The notes below the pieces were generated by a model. That model made no database searches. It was not told the DNA's origin and saw nothing but the letters and a program-made list of their open reading frames with translations. The position numbers were made by a program, and so were the translations under genes. From Trebouxia sp. TZW2008 (taxonomy: Eukaryota; Chlorophyta; Trebouxiophyceae; Trebouxiales; Trebouxiaceae), in assembly GCA_002118135.1 (NCBI GenBank), contig BDIU01000158.1, positions 312 through 41,979 on the forward strand: 41,668 nucleotides of DNA, written 5' to 3'. Of the stretch, positions 1 to 10,826 are shown in pieces (the first letter of the stretch is position 1; every line of letters starts with the position of its first letter).

Positions 1-45
1 TGATATTGTCTGTTGACCCCCCTGTTGGGTCCCAAGGACAGTAAA

Positions 46-68
46 ATTGATTGATTGATTGATTGATT
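46..68. repeat. ATTG tetranucleotide microsatellite
   Basis: About five and a half ATTG units lie just upstream of the first gene. No function is visible. The 128 bases before the first ATG could be 5' untranslated sequence or an intron if the gene begins outside the window. Confidence 0.85.
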
Positions 69-128
69 TGTACTGTTTTGTGTGCAAGCTATGCAGCGCG
101 GGCCCTATTGCCGACTTTATGTCGCAAA

Positions 129-1042
129 ATGCGACGCGGTGAGCACCGTGTGTATCTCAAGTTTCAGGGTCTCTTGTCTGCCGCTCAGTTACGCCACTAC
201 TTTTCAGACTACGGTGAGATCCTGGACGTTTACGTTCCAAACGACTACTCTGGGAACAATAAAGGCTTTGCTTTCATCACCTTCGCACTGCAAGAGGCCG
301 AAATTCGCGTCTTGCAAAGCGCACGGCACGTCGTCGACGGAGTTTTTCTTCAGGCAAGCATCAGGAACAAACGGTGCAGGCAAGCCTAACAAGCTGCAAG
401 TATTGCAAAGCCGTGCTCTCCTTAAGTTTGAACTGCTGCAGCAGGTTAAGGCCGCTCACAAGTGTAAAGTAGAGGCAAGCTCATCGCACAGACAGTCCAG
501 TGCAACAGCAACTGGAAAGCAACACTTTGGCTCTGGACCTCGCTTGTATGTAGAATCTCCAGACGCACTTGACATGGACCAAGTTTGCGATTACTTCAGC
601 CACTGGGGCAGAGTTCTGGATGTGTACATTCCAGCCGGTGCAAGGTCAAGGCATGCAAGCCATTGCTTTGTGACCTTTGACAGCTACCACAGTGCTTACC
701 AGGCATGGGCTCAAGCTGAAAGGCGCATAGGCAGTCAGGTGACTTTACCATGTTGAGTGCTACTGCTTGGCTGGGACATTAAGTTGACTCCTTTGAATGT
801 TGTTGCAGCCATTGAAGTCTATCAGCATTGCTGAGGACCGCAGCATACGTCCACACCCAGCTGTTTCAGATGCCCAAACTCAAGACACATCAAACTTAGC
901 ACACATGCCTGCCCTCGTTGCACACAGATTCATGGGCCAGCTCACAACATCAGAGCTCGCGGCTGGGTATCATCAAAGCAGTTGTATATCACAGGGGCAA
1001 GTGACTGCGCAAAATTTAGTAGATGCCTGGCTGCAGATATGA
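129..1042 (+). CDS. Two-RRM RNA-binding protein, hnRNP-like, three exons
   Basis: Proposed join 129-373, 492-738, 809-1042, giving 241 aa. Both introns are GT-AG and the phases agree (2, then 0). RRM1 begins almost at the start: an RNP2-like strand VYLKF, then the RNP1 octamer KGFAFITF. RRM2 starts after a short Ser/Thr/Gln linker with LYVES, has a weaker RNP1 (HCFVTF), and its last strand lies in exon 3. The two domains share the pattern YF, GxxLDVYxP, which suggests internal duplication. Such proteins bind single-stranded RNA and act in splicing, transport or stability; the target here is unknown. The ATG at 129 is the first in the RRM1 frame, but an upstream exon outside the window cannot be excluded. 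The first intron is inferred from frame change alone. Confidence 0.72.
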
Positions 1043-2872
1043 TGACCATTAAGTGTGTCTCGCTTGTCATGTTGCCTCTACATACAAGATTGACAAGGCA
1101 CTGTGGTCAGGGATGTTGGCCAAACCCAGACATGGTAAAATTTGTAGCAATTGGTCTGATTATGCATGACTAAAACCTTCAGGTTTCTATGTCATTTGAT
1201 TCTTCAGCAGAATTGCCAGCTGTATCTAGCTTGACGATCTTCAGGTGAGCCAGCACTGACAGACCTTGCAAGATTGACATAGTGAACCATTTGCCAACAG
1301 CTTGTTGGAACTGCGATCGGTCAAGAGATCAGCAGCACAAGCAAACGCAGGTCTAAAAGGTGTGTAACACTAGCATGTTGTGTTGTCAATGGCACATACT
1401 GCCAAGCGTGGGTTTCAATGCAGCTTGTTTACCATGTACAAGAAATGTAGGCCGGCAGCATAAGTAAGCACAAGTATACAGGCACATCAACAAGTTGGTG
1501 TTTTGTCCGTCAGAAACTGCTAGGCATTGATTGCGCACTGCCAACAGCCTGTCAAATTTGATGCACACCAAGCCAACATAGGCACGCACACTGTCAATGC
1601 ATTACCTGAGAAATGTTTTGGCAATCATACACATTGCCTGCTGGGCCTCGAAGATTGATTGCTAGCAGCTTGCAAAAGCTGCTGCATATCAGCAAGTCAG
1701 AATCATAGATAGGCACAAGCGGTATGAGCAATCCTCCAGCGTTCTATTTTGCCCATGCATTGCTGGGCATGAAAATCTGCGCCACTCAAAGCCTGTCAAC
1801 CCTGTTGCACACCAGCAAGCCAACAACATAGCCAAGCACAGCATGTGAGCACATTCTCAGAGTCATGTACATTGCTTGGAAACTTGCACAGCCGACGCTG
1901 GTCAATCTGCTGCATACTAGCAAGCCCATATGGCAAGCATACAAGTGTACTACCAGCATGCCGTTCAGTTAACAACACACACTGCTGGGCATCAGCGTCG
2001 CTTTTGTGCAGCTTGTCAATCTTCAAGCAAATCAGCGGCCAGCATCATCAACTGTATTCAATCACAGCTTCTAGCTTACAATCTAAGCTTCAAACACAAG
2101 GTGGAAGGTATAACTTCAGCTGTCACTTGACAGTAGAGATAGAATTTCAGCAGAACAAGTTTCAAAGTGTCATTTTAGTGCAAAGACAAGGCTGTCATCT
2201 GGTAAATGCATTGTTTGCCTCTGTTGTTCTGGGCATGACTATCACTTTTTGTGAAGATGAGCAAGTCTATGTCCTTCCGAGACTACCTTACCATTGTGTG
2301 TACCAGATGGTGCTGGGCAGCAAATATCATTCCTCAATCCATAGCCCATCTACTCACGTGCAACTTTGATAGTATTCAGTGAGAACATAGATAGGAGGAA
2401 ACGAAACGAAGTCAGTGCCACACAAGTCGGTACCTTTCTCTGCTACCCTGCCTCTGTAGTGCATCGAGCTCTTGATGTATGGCATCCAGCTTGTGTATCA
2501 GCAGCTAAAACTGCTCTTCAGGCACGGCATCCCTGCGTGCCAAACTGGGCATGAACAGCAGCGACAGCCCTCTATCAACTCAGCTCTACAGCGAAGCTGT
2601 ACCCTTCATACGTCAAGACGTCGTGATAAGACTTAGGCATACTCATTTATTGTAGGCGGTCCAGTAAGGAAGTGGTCTGCTTTGCTCATGAGCAAGAAGG
2701 CGATCTATTCCAACAGCACGCTTGACATGCTCTAAAGCCCTACGGGGGGTTTGGAGGAATCGAAATTAGACGTCCATAAGTGACGACGTTTGCCAGAATC
2801 CCACAATTGACAGTATAACACGTCTTCGTGTTGTGGCGGAAAGCATTCTCTCCCCAGACACGACGCTTCAAG
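1043..2872. other. Intergenic stretch, no gene recognised
   Basis: About 1.8 kb between the RRM gene and the primase gene. Only short ORFs without recognisable domains occur on either strand. Part of it (about 1500-2060) looks like an old tandem repeat. The last 100 bases should hold the 5' untranslated region and promoter of the primase gene; no clear promoter element was recognised. Confidence 0.6.
1500..2060. repeat. Degenerate tandem repeat, units about 107-130 bp
   Basis: The phrases GCTGCATAxCAGCAAG, CTGCTGGGCAT and CCTGTCAAxxxTGxTGCACACC recur in the same order near 1550-1690, 1760-1830 and 1900-1995. Spacing between successive copies of the first phrase is roughly 130 and 107 bases. 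Copies are strongly diverged, so boundaries are approximate. Confidence 0.45.
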
Positions 2873-5800
2873 ATGCCCAACATTTTGAAATGGGCGATAC
2901 CTGCAGATTATGTCCCAAACTTGTCGACAGCCAGAATTGCTACCCGTCCGTCCAAATTTCATTGGAAAAAGGAGAGGCCCCCAGTGTACAAGTCCTTGGC
3001 TGCTCTCAACAGAGAGATCGACTTCATAGGAGGGACATCAAAATGCAACACGTATCTTCAGTACAGCGGCGACTCTTTAGTGAAGGTCTTCTTTGACCTA
3101 GAATGGATGCAAAACGCGCCTGTTGAGGATGGAGCAGCCTTGATCAGGATCACAGAAGAAGTCATCAAGCCTGTCACGTCTGCTCTCTCCGCCTCCACCA
3201 ATCACAGCCAGGTACTAGACGAGATTGTGATAGAACAGTGTCACAGATCGAAGGGGGAACGATGGAAAGCTTCCTTCCACGTGATGTTCCCTGATTTCTG
3301 CTGCAAGGCAAATGCCCTCAGCGCATTGGCAGATGCTCTTGACCTGCCGGAGTACGTCGATAGGACCCCCTTCACAGGTGCGCAACGACCCACGGTTTTT
3401 CAAAGTACCAAAGTTCGCTAGTTCTCCAACATTCGCTAGGCATATGATGATTTTGCATCAAAAATTCAAATTTTGCCTGACAGCTGGCCGGAACTTTGGA
3501 ACTTTAGTACTTTGCTCAGGCTTCATGCTGCTCAAGACTCACGACTCGACGCATTATCTGACTCAAGCGCAACCTGACTCAAGGCTGAGTTGACTCATTC
3601 AGGGCACGGTCGTCACCTCATGCGCATGGTAGGGGCTTGCAAGGAGGGCACGGAGGACTACTTTAAGCCGACTGCTCTTCCGGAAGCTAAGGTGGTGCAC
3701 CCTTTCCATGACCACATCTTTACATTTCTGAAAGGGACAGAAGTGGACGTCACACAGATCTTTCCGTCAAAACCGCTCCCTTCGTCACGAGCCAGGTCCA
3801 AAGAAGTAGCGTTCCGGGAGGGATTACGTGATAAGGCATACCCCAAAGCGCCGTATCTGCAGCACATGGAGGAGAATTACCTGAAGCAGCTAGCGCTTCA
3901 ATCCTTGAATAAAGCTGGTTTGACTTCTGGCTACGACTTGAGCAGACTCAGGGGATGCAGGATGCGCGGGGATACATTACGGGCAACAGGTCGGTTCTGC
4001 GTTAAGGGCAGACATCACGCTAGCAACAGCTTCTACATAGAATTCAAGCGTTCGGGAGACATCACTTACAACTGCTATGGGAGCGGCTGCTGTGGTGAAC
4101 CGCCCAAGCGCATCGGGGAATGGTGCGAAACGATCGACCAGATGCTAGACTCAGATCAGTTTGCACCGGGCAACAACGTTGACGCAGCGCTTCTCAAGAA
4201 CTTGGAGACGCTGGCGATCAAGGCCACTCCAGGCAAAACGATCGGTGCACGATATGCCAGTGTGCGCAGCACGGACTTTTTCCCCAAGCTTGAGGAGGTC
4301 GTGACGACATACCTCAGCAGATACTTCGTCTTCGTTTCCAATCCGAGCGTGTACGTCAAGCAATACTGGGAGGACGGCCAAGTGCAAGAGTTCAAGGAGT
4401 ACACCTCTGACAAGCTGAGGAACGTGGTGAAGCCGTACAAGTTCAGCTTCGACATATGGGACAACTCGCACCTGCGTGAACAGCTTGCAACCAAGCAGAA
4501 GTTCGTGGGTTGCCCCTTTGAGGATCGGGTGGCCGACAATGAATACAATCTGTGTGTGAACGCCATGCCGTTCCTGAAGCTCCCTCATGTGGCCCCTTCG
4601 CCTGAAGATCTGGAGACAATCGAGCCGTTGCTGACGCACATCAAGGAAGCCTTGTGTGCTGGGGTTGTGGAAGATTACGAGCATTTCTTAGCGTGGGTGG
4701 CGCACATAGCTCAGAAGCCTGATGTGAAGATAGGCTGGTGCCCATTGTTCATGAGCGAGCAGGGTACCGGCAAGGGCTTGGTGCTAGGGACTCTGCTGCC
4801 AAACATCTTTGACAAGTTGGCCTTGCACGTCACCAACTTCAGCTCTGTGGTAGAAAGGTAAAAATGTTGTTGCCTTGCTTCATCAATGTATCTTTGGCCT
4901 TCACAGATTCATCTGAACATGTGTCTTCTGCTGATGCAGGTTCAACAGCGACCTCGCCCACAAATCGTATGTCTTTGTGGATGAAGGGTACGTCAAGTCA
5001 AATGCCTTGTGAATCATTTGATGTTTTGTCATAGGAAGCTTTGCCTGAGCATCTTGAGCTTGTTATGCAGTGTCTTCATGGGCAACAAGGGAGATGCGGA
5101 GAAAATGAAGGTCTTGATCACTGAAGAGCGATATCGACATGAGGCCAAGTTTGCTGAGCCCGAGAGCAACCCAAGCAATCACAACTTCGCTATCGCGGTA
5201 AGCGCCAGGCGGGTGGGGGTGTGGCTTTGCCTTTGGCTTCCGCCCATGTCATAAAGTACCAAAGTTCATCAGTTCTTGCAACTTCTTTTCCATTCACGAC
5301 TTTTTTGCGTCTTCCCGAGACCTTTTCAAAATAGCAAGAACTTTGGTACTCTGGTACTTTGTCATCATCAAGTGCATGAACTCTATCAAAATCCGCTATC
5401 TATCTATGAATTTGATCTGGTCAAAAGTTCTGAAAATGTGGCGTAAAGTTCACAAAGTTCCTTCGCTTGCAGAGCAATCACCGCAAGGCGGTCGAGGTGC
5501 CGAACTCGGAGCGCAGGTTCTTTCTGAAAGTCTGCAAGCAGATGCACAACGCAGAGAAGTTTAAGGAGCTGTTCGCCTTGGCCAAGGACGCCGGAGTCTG
5601 CGAGATCTTTTTCCAGTTCCTCAGGACCGTCGACATCAGCAAGATCGAGATAGGCAGGGCGCCGCTCACCACCGTCAAGCTGGAGTCCATGTCGGCGCAG
5701 GCTCCTCTAGCGATCAGATACGTGAAGTCAGCAGTGATGGACAACCCAAGGATCATGTGCTACGTGCCCCACGACATACAAGGAGACGCAGAGAGATGCG

Positions 5801-6186
5801 AGTACGCGGCAGAGCTCGACCAGTTCAGGCTGAAGAGCAGATGTGAGAGCACACAACCCTTCAGCAGCCTGATCGGCCACGATTTCGAGGAGTACATGGT
5901 GCAGCAAGACCTGAAGAAGTTCAGCACGGTCAAGTGCAAGGTCCCCACCAGCCACGTGATCTCGACCGTCCTGCAACAGTTCAGAGGGCAGCGGTACATG
6001 GGAGGCAACGAGGAGGACTTCCTGCAGGCCTTCAGAGATCTAGGGATACCCGTGAACAAAAGCGCGAAGGTGATGAACAAGAAGAAGACCTGCATCATAT
6101 TCCCTTCGATAGAGGGGCTGGTGTACCTGATGAAGAAGAAGAACTGGATGACAGCAGAGGAAGCCGATTCTGAGTGCGACGAGTAA
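2873..6186 (+). CDS. Primase-helicase: AEP primase, zinc finger, SF3 helicase (virus-type), five exons
   Basis: Join 2873-3377, 3603-4857, 4940-4987, 5071-5197, 5473-6186: 882 aa, all phases consistent. The N-terminus carries archaeo-eukaryotic primase signatures: FFDLE (D75, E77), SFHVMF (H136) and GRHLMRMVGACK (172-182). A PrimPol/UL52-type zinc-binding block follows (C301, H306 or H307, C326, C331). The C-terminal half is a superfamily-3 helicase: Walker A QGTGKG with K559, Walker B VFVDE (D601, E602), motif C with SN646-647 and the arginine pair in ERRF (659-660). Such fusions prime and unwind DNA in replication of large DNA viruses and virus-like elements. No stop or frameshift is seen, and the exons are rich in Lys AAG and acidic codons compared with neighbours. 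I infer capture from a virus or virus-like element followed by gain of introns; an old host gene is the alternative. No capsid, polymerase or integrase gene lies beside it. Confidence 0.88.
3401..3514. mobile_element. Short inverted-repeat element in primase intron 1
   Basis: It begins CAAAGTACCAAAGTTC and ends with the near-inverted GGAACTTTGGAACTTTAGTACTTTG-like arm, about 114 bp in total. It lies wholly inside intron 1 (3378-3602). No target-site duplication was found. Two relatives lie at 5253 and 6352. Confidence 0.7.
5253..5360. mobile_element. Short inverted-repeat element in primase intron 4, with 5-bp direct repeats
   Basis: Starts AAAGTACCAAAGTTC and ends GAACTTTGGTACT...GGTACTTT, about 108 bp. 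It is flanked on both sides by GTCAT (5248-5252 and 5361-5365), which fits a 5-bp target-site duplication. It lies inside the intron 5198-5472. Confidence 0.75.
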
Positions 6187-6351
6187 GCGCATGGTGGTGT
6201 GTGTGTGTGTCCCCTCCCCTTTCAATCCTTCATCGCTACTGGAACTTTCAGAACTTTTAGCTGCTTTTCATGAACTTTACCATCGCTCGGTTCTACTGCT
6301 TTTTACAGTGTTTTGTTAGTCATTTATTGGTTTGAGGTCACAAAGTACCAA

Positions 6352-6449
6352 AGTACCAAAGTTCTCGTCATTCAGGAAACCTCCCAGAGATAAGCGAAAA
6401 ACCTCGAAATCCCAACGAAGTCGGCAGAACCAAGGAACTTTCGTACTTT
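6352..6449. mobile_element. Third copy of the CAAAGTACC inverted-repeat element
   Basis: Begins CAAAGTACCAAAGTACCAAAG (a doubled arm) and ends GGAACTTTCGTACTTTG. It lies about 165 bp past the primase stop codon. No matching target-site duplication is apparent. Confidence 0.65.
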
Positions 6450-6543
6450 GAAGAGCACTGAGTAGTTCCCCAAAGGTGTAAATAACCCCCCCCTCCACCA
6501 CCCTTTGCCCTCATCAGACCCGACCCCGAAAACGAACCCCACC

Positions 6544-6629
6544 GCGCCGGAGGGCCGAAGGCCCGGCGGAGGCGCGGGGAAAACGACCCCACCACCACCC
6601 CTTTTCTAAAAAACGCGGCCGAAGGCCGC
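6544..6629. repeat. GC-rich block with two GAA-loop hairpins
   Basis: GGGCC-GAA-GGCCC is centred at 6558 and GCGGCC-GAA-GGCCGC at 6622. Both can form perfect stems with the same three-base loop. The block stands out from the AT-richer flanks. Role unknown. Confidence 0.6.
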
Positions 6630-6994
6630 CAGCATGTCCAAGCACTATCGAAGTGTTGCTGTGCCAAGAGAGTGGCAACGGCTCTATGCCTTTGCGCTTG
6701 CACTGAAGTAGATTTGCACTTGAGACAAGCCCAATTTACAAAAGGTCTTGCACAATAAAGGTAGATCAATAACGTCCCCCAGGCAGCTTGCTAACATGAC
6801 AGCCACACATTGCAGCAGGCACCCATACAGGCCGATGCTCTGAAATGGGCTAGTGCAAGGCGCTTGCATCTACGCACCGTTAGCTTTGACATAGGCATGC
6901 AATGGCTAAGGACTTGTGCAAAACAGCACAATTGACGTATAATTTGGCGGCCAAAGAAGGACACACAAGTGGCTGATTGGCAAAAGATCAGTGC

Positions 6995-8890
6995 TTTATG
7001 CTCACGTTGGAATGGTTGTTGCAATGTCATTTTGATACTAAATTCACGATCTCAGAAAGCCAAGCTGTTGCACTTGCCTTGCACAAAAGCGAGAAAATAC
7101 CCAGGTATGTCACCAATGTGACAATTGGTAATAAGCGGGAAAAATGGTCTCACTCAAACGACCCAGGTCTACCGCAAATGCGACAAAAAGGTACAACTCA
7201 ATGATCCTCCTTGTTATCACAACCAAATCGCTTGCAATGCATCAACCTAAGGAGCATTGCAACATATGTAAATGGGTATTCATCATGATTACCATTGACA
7301 ACCAAAGGGAAAACAAATGACATGCACCTTGGGCCAAACACCCATTTTGGCTTGAATCAATGTAAAAATTGTTGCTGTGTAGTTATGCCACTGTTGTGAC
7401 GACTAGAGCTAAGAAACAAAAACGGCCTAAATAAGCGGATTGAGCAGCAGCTTGACTAAGGTTGATTTTCAATGTCCTTACAGTCAGTACCCATCCTTAT
7501 GTCTAGTGAAAGACTGAGGTCTTTGCTTGATTAGCAAGCCTCACTTGCAGGGTTGCATGATCTTCTGCCACATTCACAAAGCTTCTGTGCAACCAATCTG
7601 GCTGATGGTGCAACATTTCCAAATGAGTAGCAAAGCATTGATCATTGGAGACTGAAGGCCAAACTTTGTTTATTATGGTTTGCCTTAGCATGATATGATA
7701 TGTTGCACCTCCGACATGGCTCACAGCTCAGCCTTTGAGTCTTCTGCATAAATTTTAGGTTGTGTGAGGCCTTGTGGATAATGGATGTGGCTTGAATGTT
7801 GAAGCAAACACAAGCTGAAGGTAACAGACTATAAATGCTCAATGACATACTTGATGCACCTACAAATGCACGAAGAAAAGCAAGAGAAGACATGATTTGG
7901 CTTGGGAAAATGCATTCCTCAACTGAAAGCAACTAAATTTGCCATGAAAGATGCACATGCAACATCTTCACCTCTTTTACGCTTGACATGGTCCAACTTG
8001 AACAGAGTCCATGTCTTTGCTCTGAAAGCTCTGCGTTAAGAACACTCAAGGTTTGGCCAACATGGTGACAACTGACCGACTGATTGATCTGTGTACCATG
8101 CTGCAATAGACAGGGCTGCCAGACAAAGCTGTATGCACACCGTGATGTTTGTTGTGTTTGGGAAGTCGCTGCAGTCCTCCTGTAATTGCCAAAGTGTGGT
8201 ATGCCGCTTCTGAGACACATGACCTGATTCCTGGTGCAGCTTGTGCATGCAACGCATACTGGATCACACACGCATGCATGTATGCTCGTCGCCCCTGGCA
8301 TCATGATCCAGACAACCAATGTCGCTATCTTGAGTGCAGACCCCAAGCGCCATGATCAAAGTTGTTTCACAAACTCAGCAACCTCACAGCCATGCAAAGC
8401 TGTGCACACGACAAACCAGACTCAGCACTCGCCATGAATGACCAACATTGCAATTTCTACCCTTCATAACAAGTCTAAGGTCTATGGCAGCTTGATATGA
8501 CACAACACTAGCAGCTATCCTCAACCAGAGCTCTGGATGCTGTGTTGACAAGCACCAAAGACGATTTCTTTTCAGTCAGAACGTTCCAATAAACTCTTAG
8601 AGGGAGTACGTTCCCAAAAAGTGAGCGTAGAGGTCACAACTATCTATCAACATCACAGTGTTGTTCACGGTCATGAACAACGTTTGCTAAGGCCGCCTAT
8701 GCTCAGACTTGCGCTCGACAGAAACGAGGTCTTTTCCTTGCTCCAGACTGCGCGCCGTTTTCTTTGACCAGTAGAATCCGTTGACAGCGCTCCGAATCGT
8801 GCGGGGTCACGCTGAGATCACGCTGAGTCACGCTGAGCCACGTTCAGTCACGGAGGTTCACGCGGAGTCAACAAAGAACAAAGAGAGGCC
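6995..8890 (-). mobile_element. Degenerate repeat or transposon copy A (inverted relative to copy B)
   Basis: Three blocks here match the reverse complement of copy B: 6998-7410 with about 18930-19345; 8100-8290 with about 17870-18060; 8640-8870 with about 16890-17045. Order is kept, so this is one repeat family in opposite orientation. In between, similarity fades. Short conserved minus-strand peptides (for example CSSWTMSSVKEVK here, FSIWTMPNAKELK in B) hint at a former coding region, but all frames are broken and I do not recognise the family. Confidence 0.65.
8803..8870. repeat. Iterated TCACGCTGAG motif at the end of copy A
   Basis: Five to six imperfect copies of a 10-base unit (TCACGCTGAG and variants) are lined up head to tail. 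A similar cluster, inverted, starts copy B at about 16895-16952. Clustered subterminal motifs of this sort are common at transposon ends, where they bind transposase; that role is inferred. Confidence 0.6.
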
Positions 8891-9623
8891 CATGGCAAAG
8901 GCGCTCAGTGGTCCCGGCGAAAGTCTGGCCTATGGTATCAGCTAAATTTCGGACATGCGTCTTGATGCTTGATCTAAGGCCGATATCTGGCAGCTTGAAT
9001 ACACAAAGCACGGACTAATCTTGATGGCTTCTGTGTTTCCTGCGCGCTTTGCGTGTTGCGTTGCACTGATCCGTGCCTTCAGCGTGTGCAGCGCCTTCTC
9101 GCTTGAAAAGAGACACATTTGACAGTCTAGGCGTTTTGTAGGACTGCTGAGTGGCAAAGTTGCAGCGAGTCTGGGGCATGCAAGACAACGACAGAAGGAG
9201 GCTACTACAGCTGGGCTAGAAGCAGACCCTGCACCGCCCGTTGCATTGGACGCAGAACCCTTGCATTTGCTTGTGTATCATGTCGCCCTTGACTGCGATA
9301 ACAGGTGAGCAAAGCTGTCAGTGTGAACAGGTGAGGACTGCAGCCTAGCCTTGCGTCTGTGTCACAAGCTTTCAGCAACTGTGGTTGTAGGGCTGTATGG
9401 CCAGGGACTGTTGTATGGAGGCCCTGCAGTGCTCATCTGGGGCTGGGTTGTAACAGGAATCTTGAGCATGCTGGTGGAGCTTGCAATGAGCGAGCTGTCT
9501 TCCAAATTTCCTGTTTCTGGGGATCTGTACTTCTGGACATTCATGTTGAGCGGACAGTATGGGCCCTGTGCAAGCTGTTTGTTGGGTGGATCAATCTGCT
9601 ATGGCAGGTAACTAGGTGACTTG

Positions 9624-9769
9624 CACACTGCAGCATAACGTCTTGCAAGTTGCCTCTCAGCTAAAAATATTGTGCACAGATAGCCTTTGTGAGTAGCACA
9701 CTGCTGCATAATGTCTTGTAAGTTGCCTCTCAAGATGAATTAGTTTTATACAGATAGCCTTCGTGAGTG
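9624..9769. repeat. Two tandem 73-bp units spanning a splice acceptor in the permease pseudogene
   Basis: CACACTGCxGCATAAxGTCTTG starts at 9624 and again at 9697. Each unit ends in a CAG acceptor followed by ATAGCCTT(T/C)GTGAGT, the start of exon 3. The second unit carries the real acceptor at 9751-9753; the first is a decoy copy. Confidence 0.7.
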
Positions 9770-9881
9770 GCAATACATACACATTTGTACAGCAACTTGC
9801 TGCTGGAGTATATCTTTTCACCAACTCTTCCGCAAGGCACGGCTACTACCCAAGCAGTGGGATGGTGAGGTCATTTACACC

Positions 9882-9926
9882 GTTGAAGATTTAAAACGCC
9901 AGGGGGCGCGTTTTTAATCTTCAACT
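9882..9926. repeat. Foldback hairpin within a permease intron
   Basis: GTTGAAGATT...AACGCC pairs with GGCGCGTT...AATCTTCAAC around a tiny loop, about 45 bp in all. It looks like a miniature foldback element. Confidence 0.6.
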
Positions 9927-10141
9927 GGATAAAGATGAGCAAACAATCAGGTGATAATGTCAGAAGATTCCCACCTGACTATCTTGCTGTGCAGCAATTA
10001 TACATGTATGGTGGTTTATTGATGATTTATGCCTCCATCAATGTATTTCCAATGAAGACATTAGCAAAGCTGGGGAGAATAGGAGCCATGTGGCTTGTAG
10101 TCATCTGTCAAGCTATAACCCTACTCTAGTGCCCTACATAC

Positions 10142-10380
10142 ACTCTGGTAACCTCTGTTAGCTATTCTGTTAATCTAACTAAAAAGTAGTAGTTAAGATA
10201 GTAGTGTAATGAGAGCCCACGTGCCTTACCAGTTTACCAGTTTACCAAAGAAAGTCTATGGAGATGGAGGTGTTTAGTAATCGAGGGGTCTGGAGAGATG
10301 TCTGTGGGAACCTGCTGAAATGGTGAGGTGGACATAACTGTGTAAAACAGGGGTCGCGCGCTCACACCTGCAGGTTTAAA
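10142..10380 (+). mobile_element. Repeat copy M1 (inverted relative to M2 at about 19485-19725)
   Basis: Shares with M2's complement the ordered phrases TACACTCTGGTAAC, GCCTTACCAGTTTACC, AGACTxxxxTxGAGATGGAGGTGTT, AATCGAGGGGTCTGGAGAG and AAACAGGG. It cuts off the permease pseudogene. TGCCCTAC occurs at 10131-10138 and 10500-10507, a possible 8-bp target-site duplication around a 361-bp insertion. No clear terminal inverted repeats. Confidence 0.6.
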
Positions 10381-10826
10381 CAATTTGAAAACAGCACGTG
10401 TTCTGTCAGCGTTAGAACCCACCTGTGCATTGGCTATTGTCCTTATTTCTATCGTCATCAAACTGTAATAGTGAAGGTATTGTTTCACTGTTTCTGTGAT
10501 GCCCTACCTTCACACCTTGACATCAGTTCAAAAGTACAATACAGACTTTTATCAGAAAACAGAATCTCAGAAGGATGTCTGTCTGAAGCTGCTGAGCTGT
10601 GAAGCATTGAAAACCTGGATGAAACTAGGGTCAGCATGCTTGCCATGCTATCTGCGTCCCGGTTGCGTAATGTTGGGATAATGTTGGGGTAGGCGTAAGA
10701 TCCGAGAGTTCACATGGCCATTTCTTTTAGCAAACTTTGGTCTTTTCAGTCACGCGAGCCTGATGGGCCCTCGTCCGAGAGCCCTGTCTGGCATGGTCCG
10801 TAGGTCTACGGGATTGTGTGCACGCG
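10381..10826. other. Stretch between the permease remnant and the SGNH hydrolase
   Basis: Contains a short ORF from 10498 (MPYLHTLTSVQKY...) that may be continuing permease exon sequence after the M1 insertion, then about 140 bases upstream of the hydrolase start that should hold its promoter. Nothing else recognised. Confidence 0.4.

Larger units (their letters stand above)
6187..6990. other. 3' flank of the primase gene, no gene seen
   Basis: Holds a GT-rich start (6193-6212), a third copy of the inverted-repeat element (6352-6449), a run of C at 6486-6493 and a GC-rich block with two hairpins (6544-6629). No coding region was recognised. Confidence 0.6.
9178..10129 (+). pseudogene. Broken amino-acid permease (APC superfamily, BAT1/GABA-permease type)
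   Basis: Exon pieces at 9178-9304, 9376-9607, 9754-9864 and 9995-10129 give an ordered N-terminal permease: LLQLG, then SPLTAIT, GLYGQGLLYGGP, WGWVV, SGDLYFW, LCKLFVGWINLLWQ, IAFVSGNTYTF, and a MYGGLLMIYASIN helix. These match the helix 1-5 pattern of plant-type amino-acid permeases. Lesions: TAG at 9217-9219 where the family has Tyr after the conserved LG; a one-base frameshift near 9567; and truncation after 10129, where a repeat copy (about 10142-10380) begins. The family usually has about 12 membrane segments; fewer than half remain. Residual coding sequence may resume at 10500. Sequencing error could explain one lesion but hardly all. Confidence 0.75.

Noticed and set aside
2828..2872. 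Upstream extension of the primase-helicase (15 codons)
   Set aside because: It would need a GTG start. The ATG at 2873 is the first ATG in frame.
4151..4684. Two long minus-strand ORFs opposite the primase-helicase
   Set aside because: They lie over exon 2, whose plus-strand product has full catalytic motifs. No domain is visible on the minus strand.
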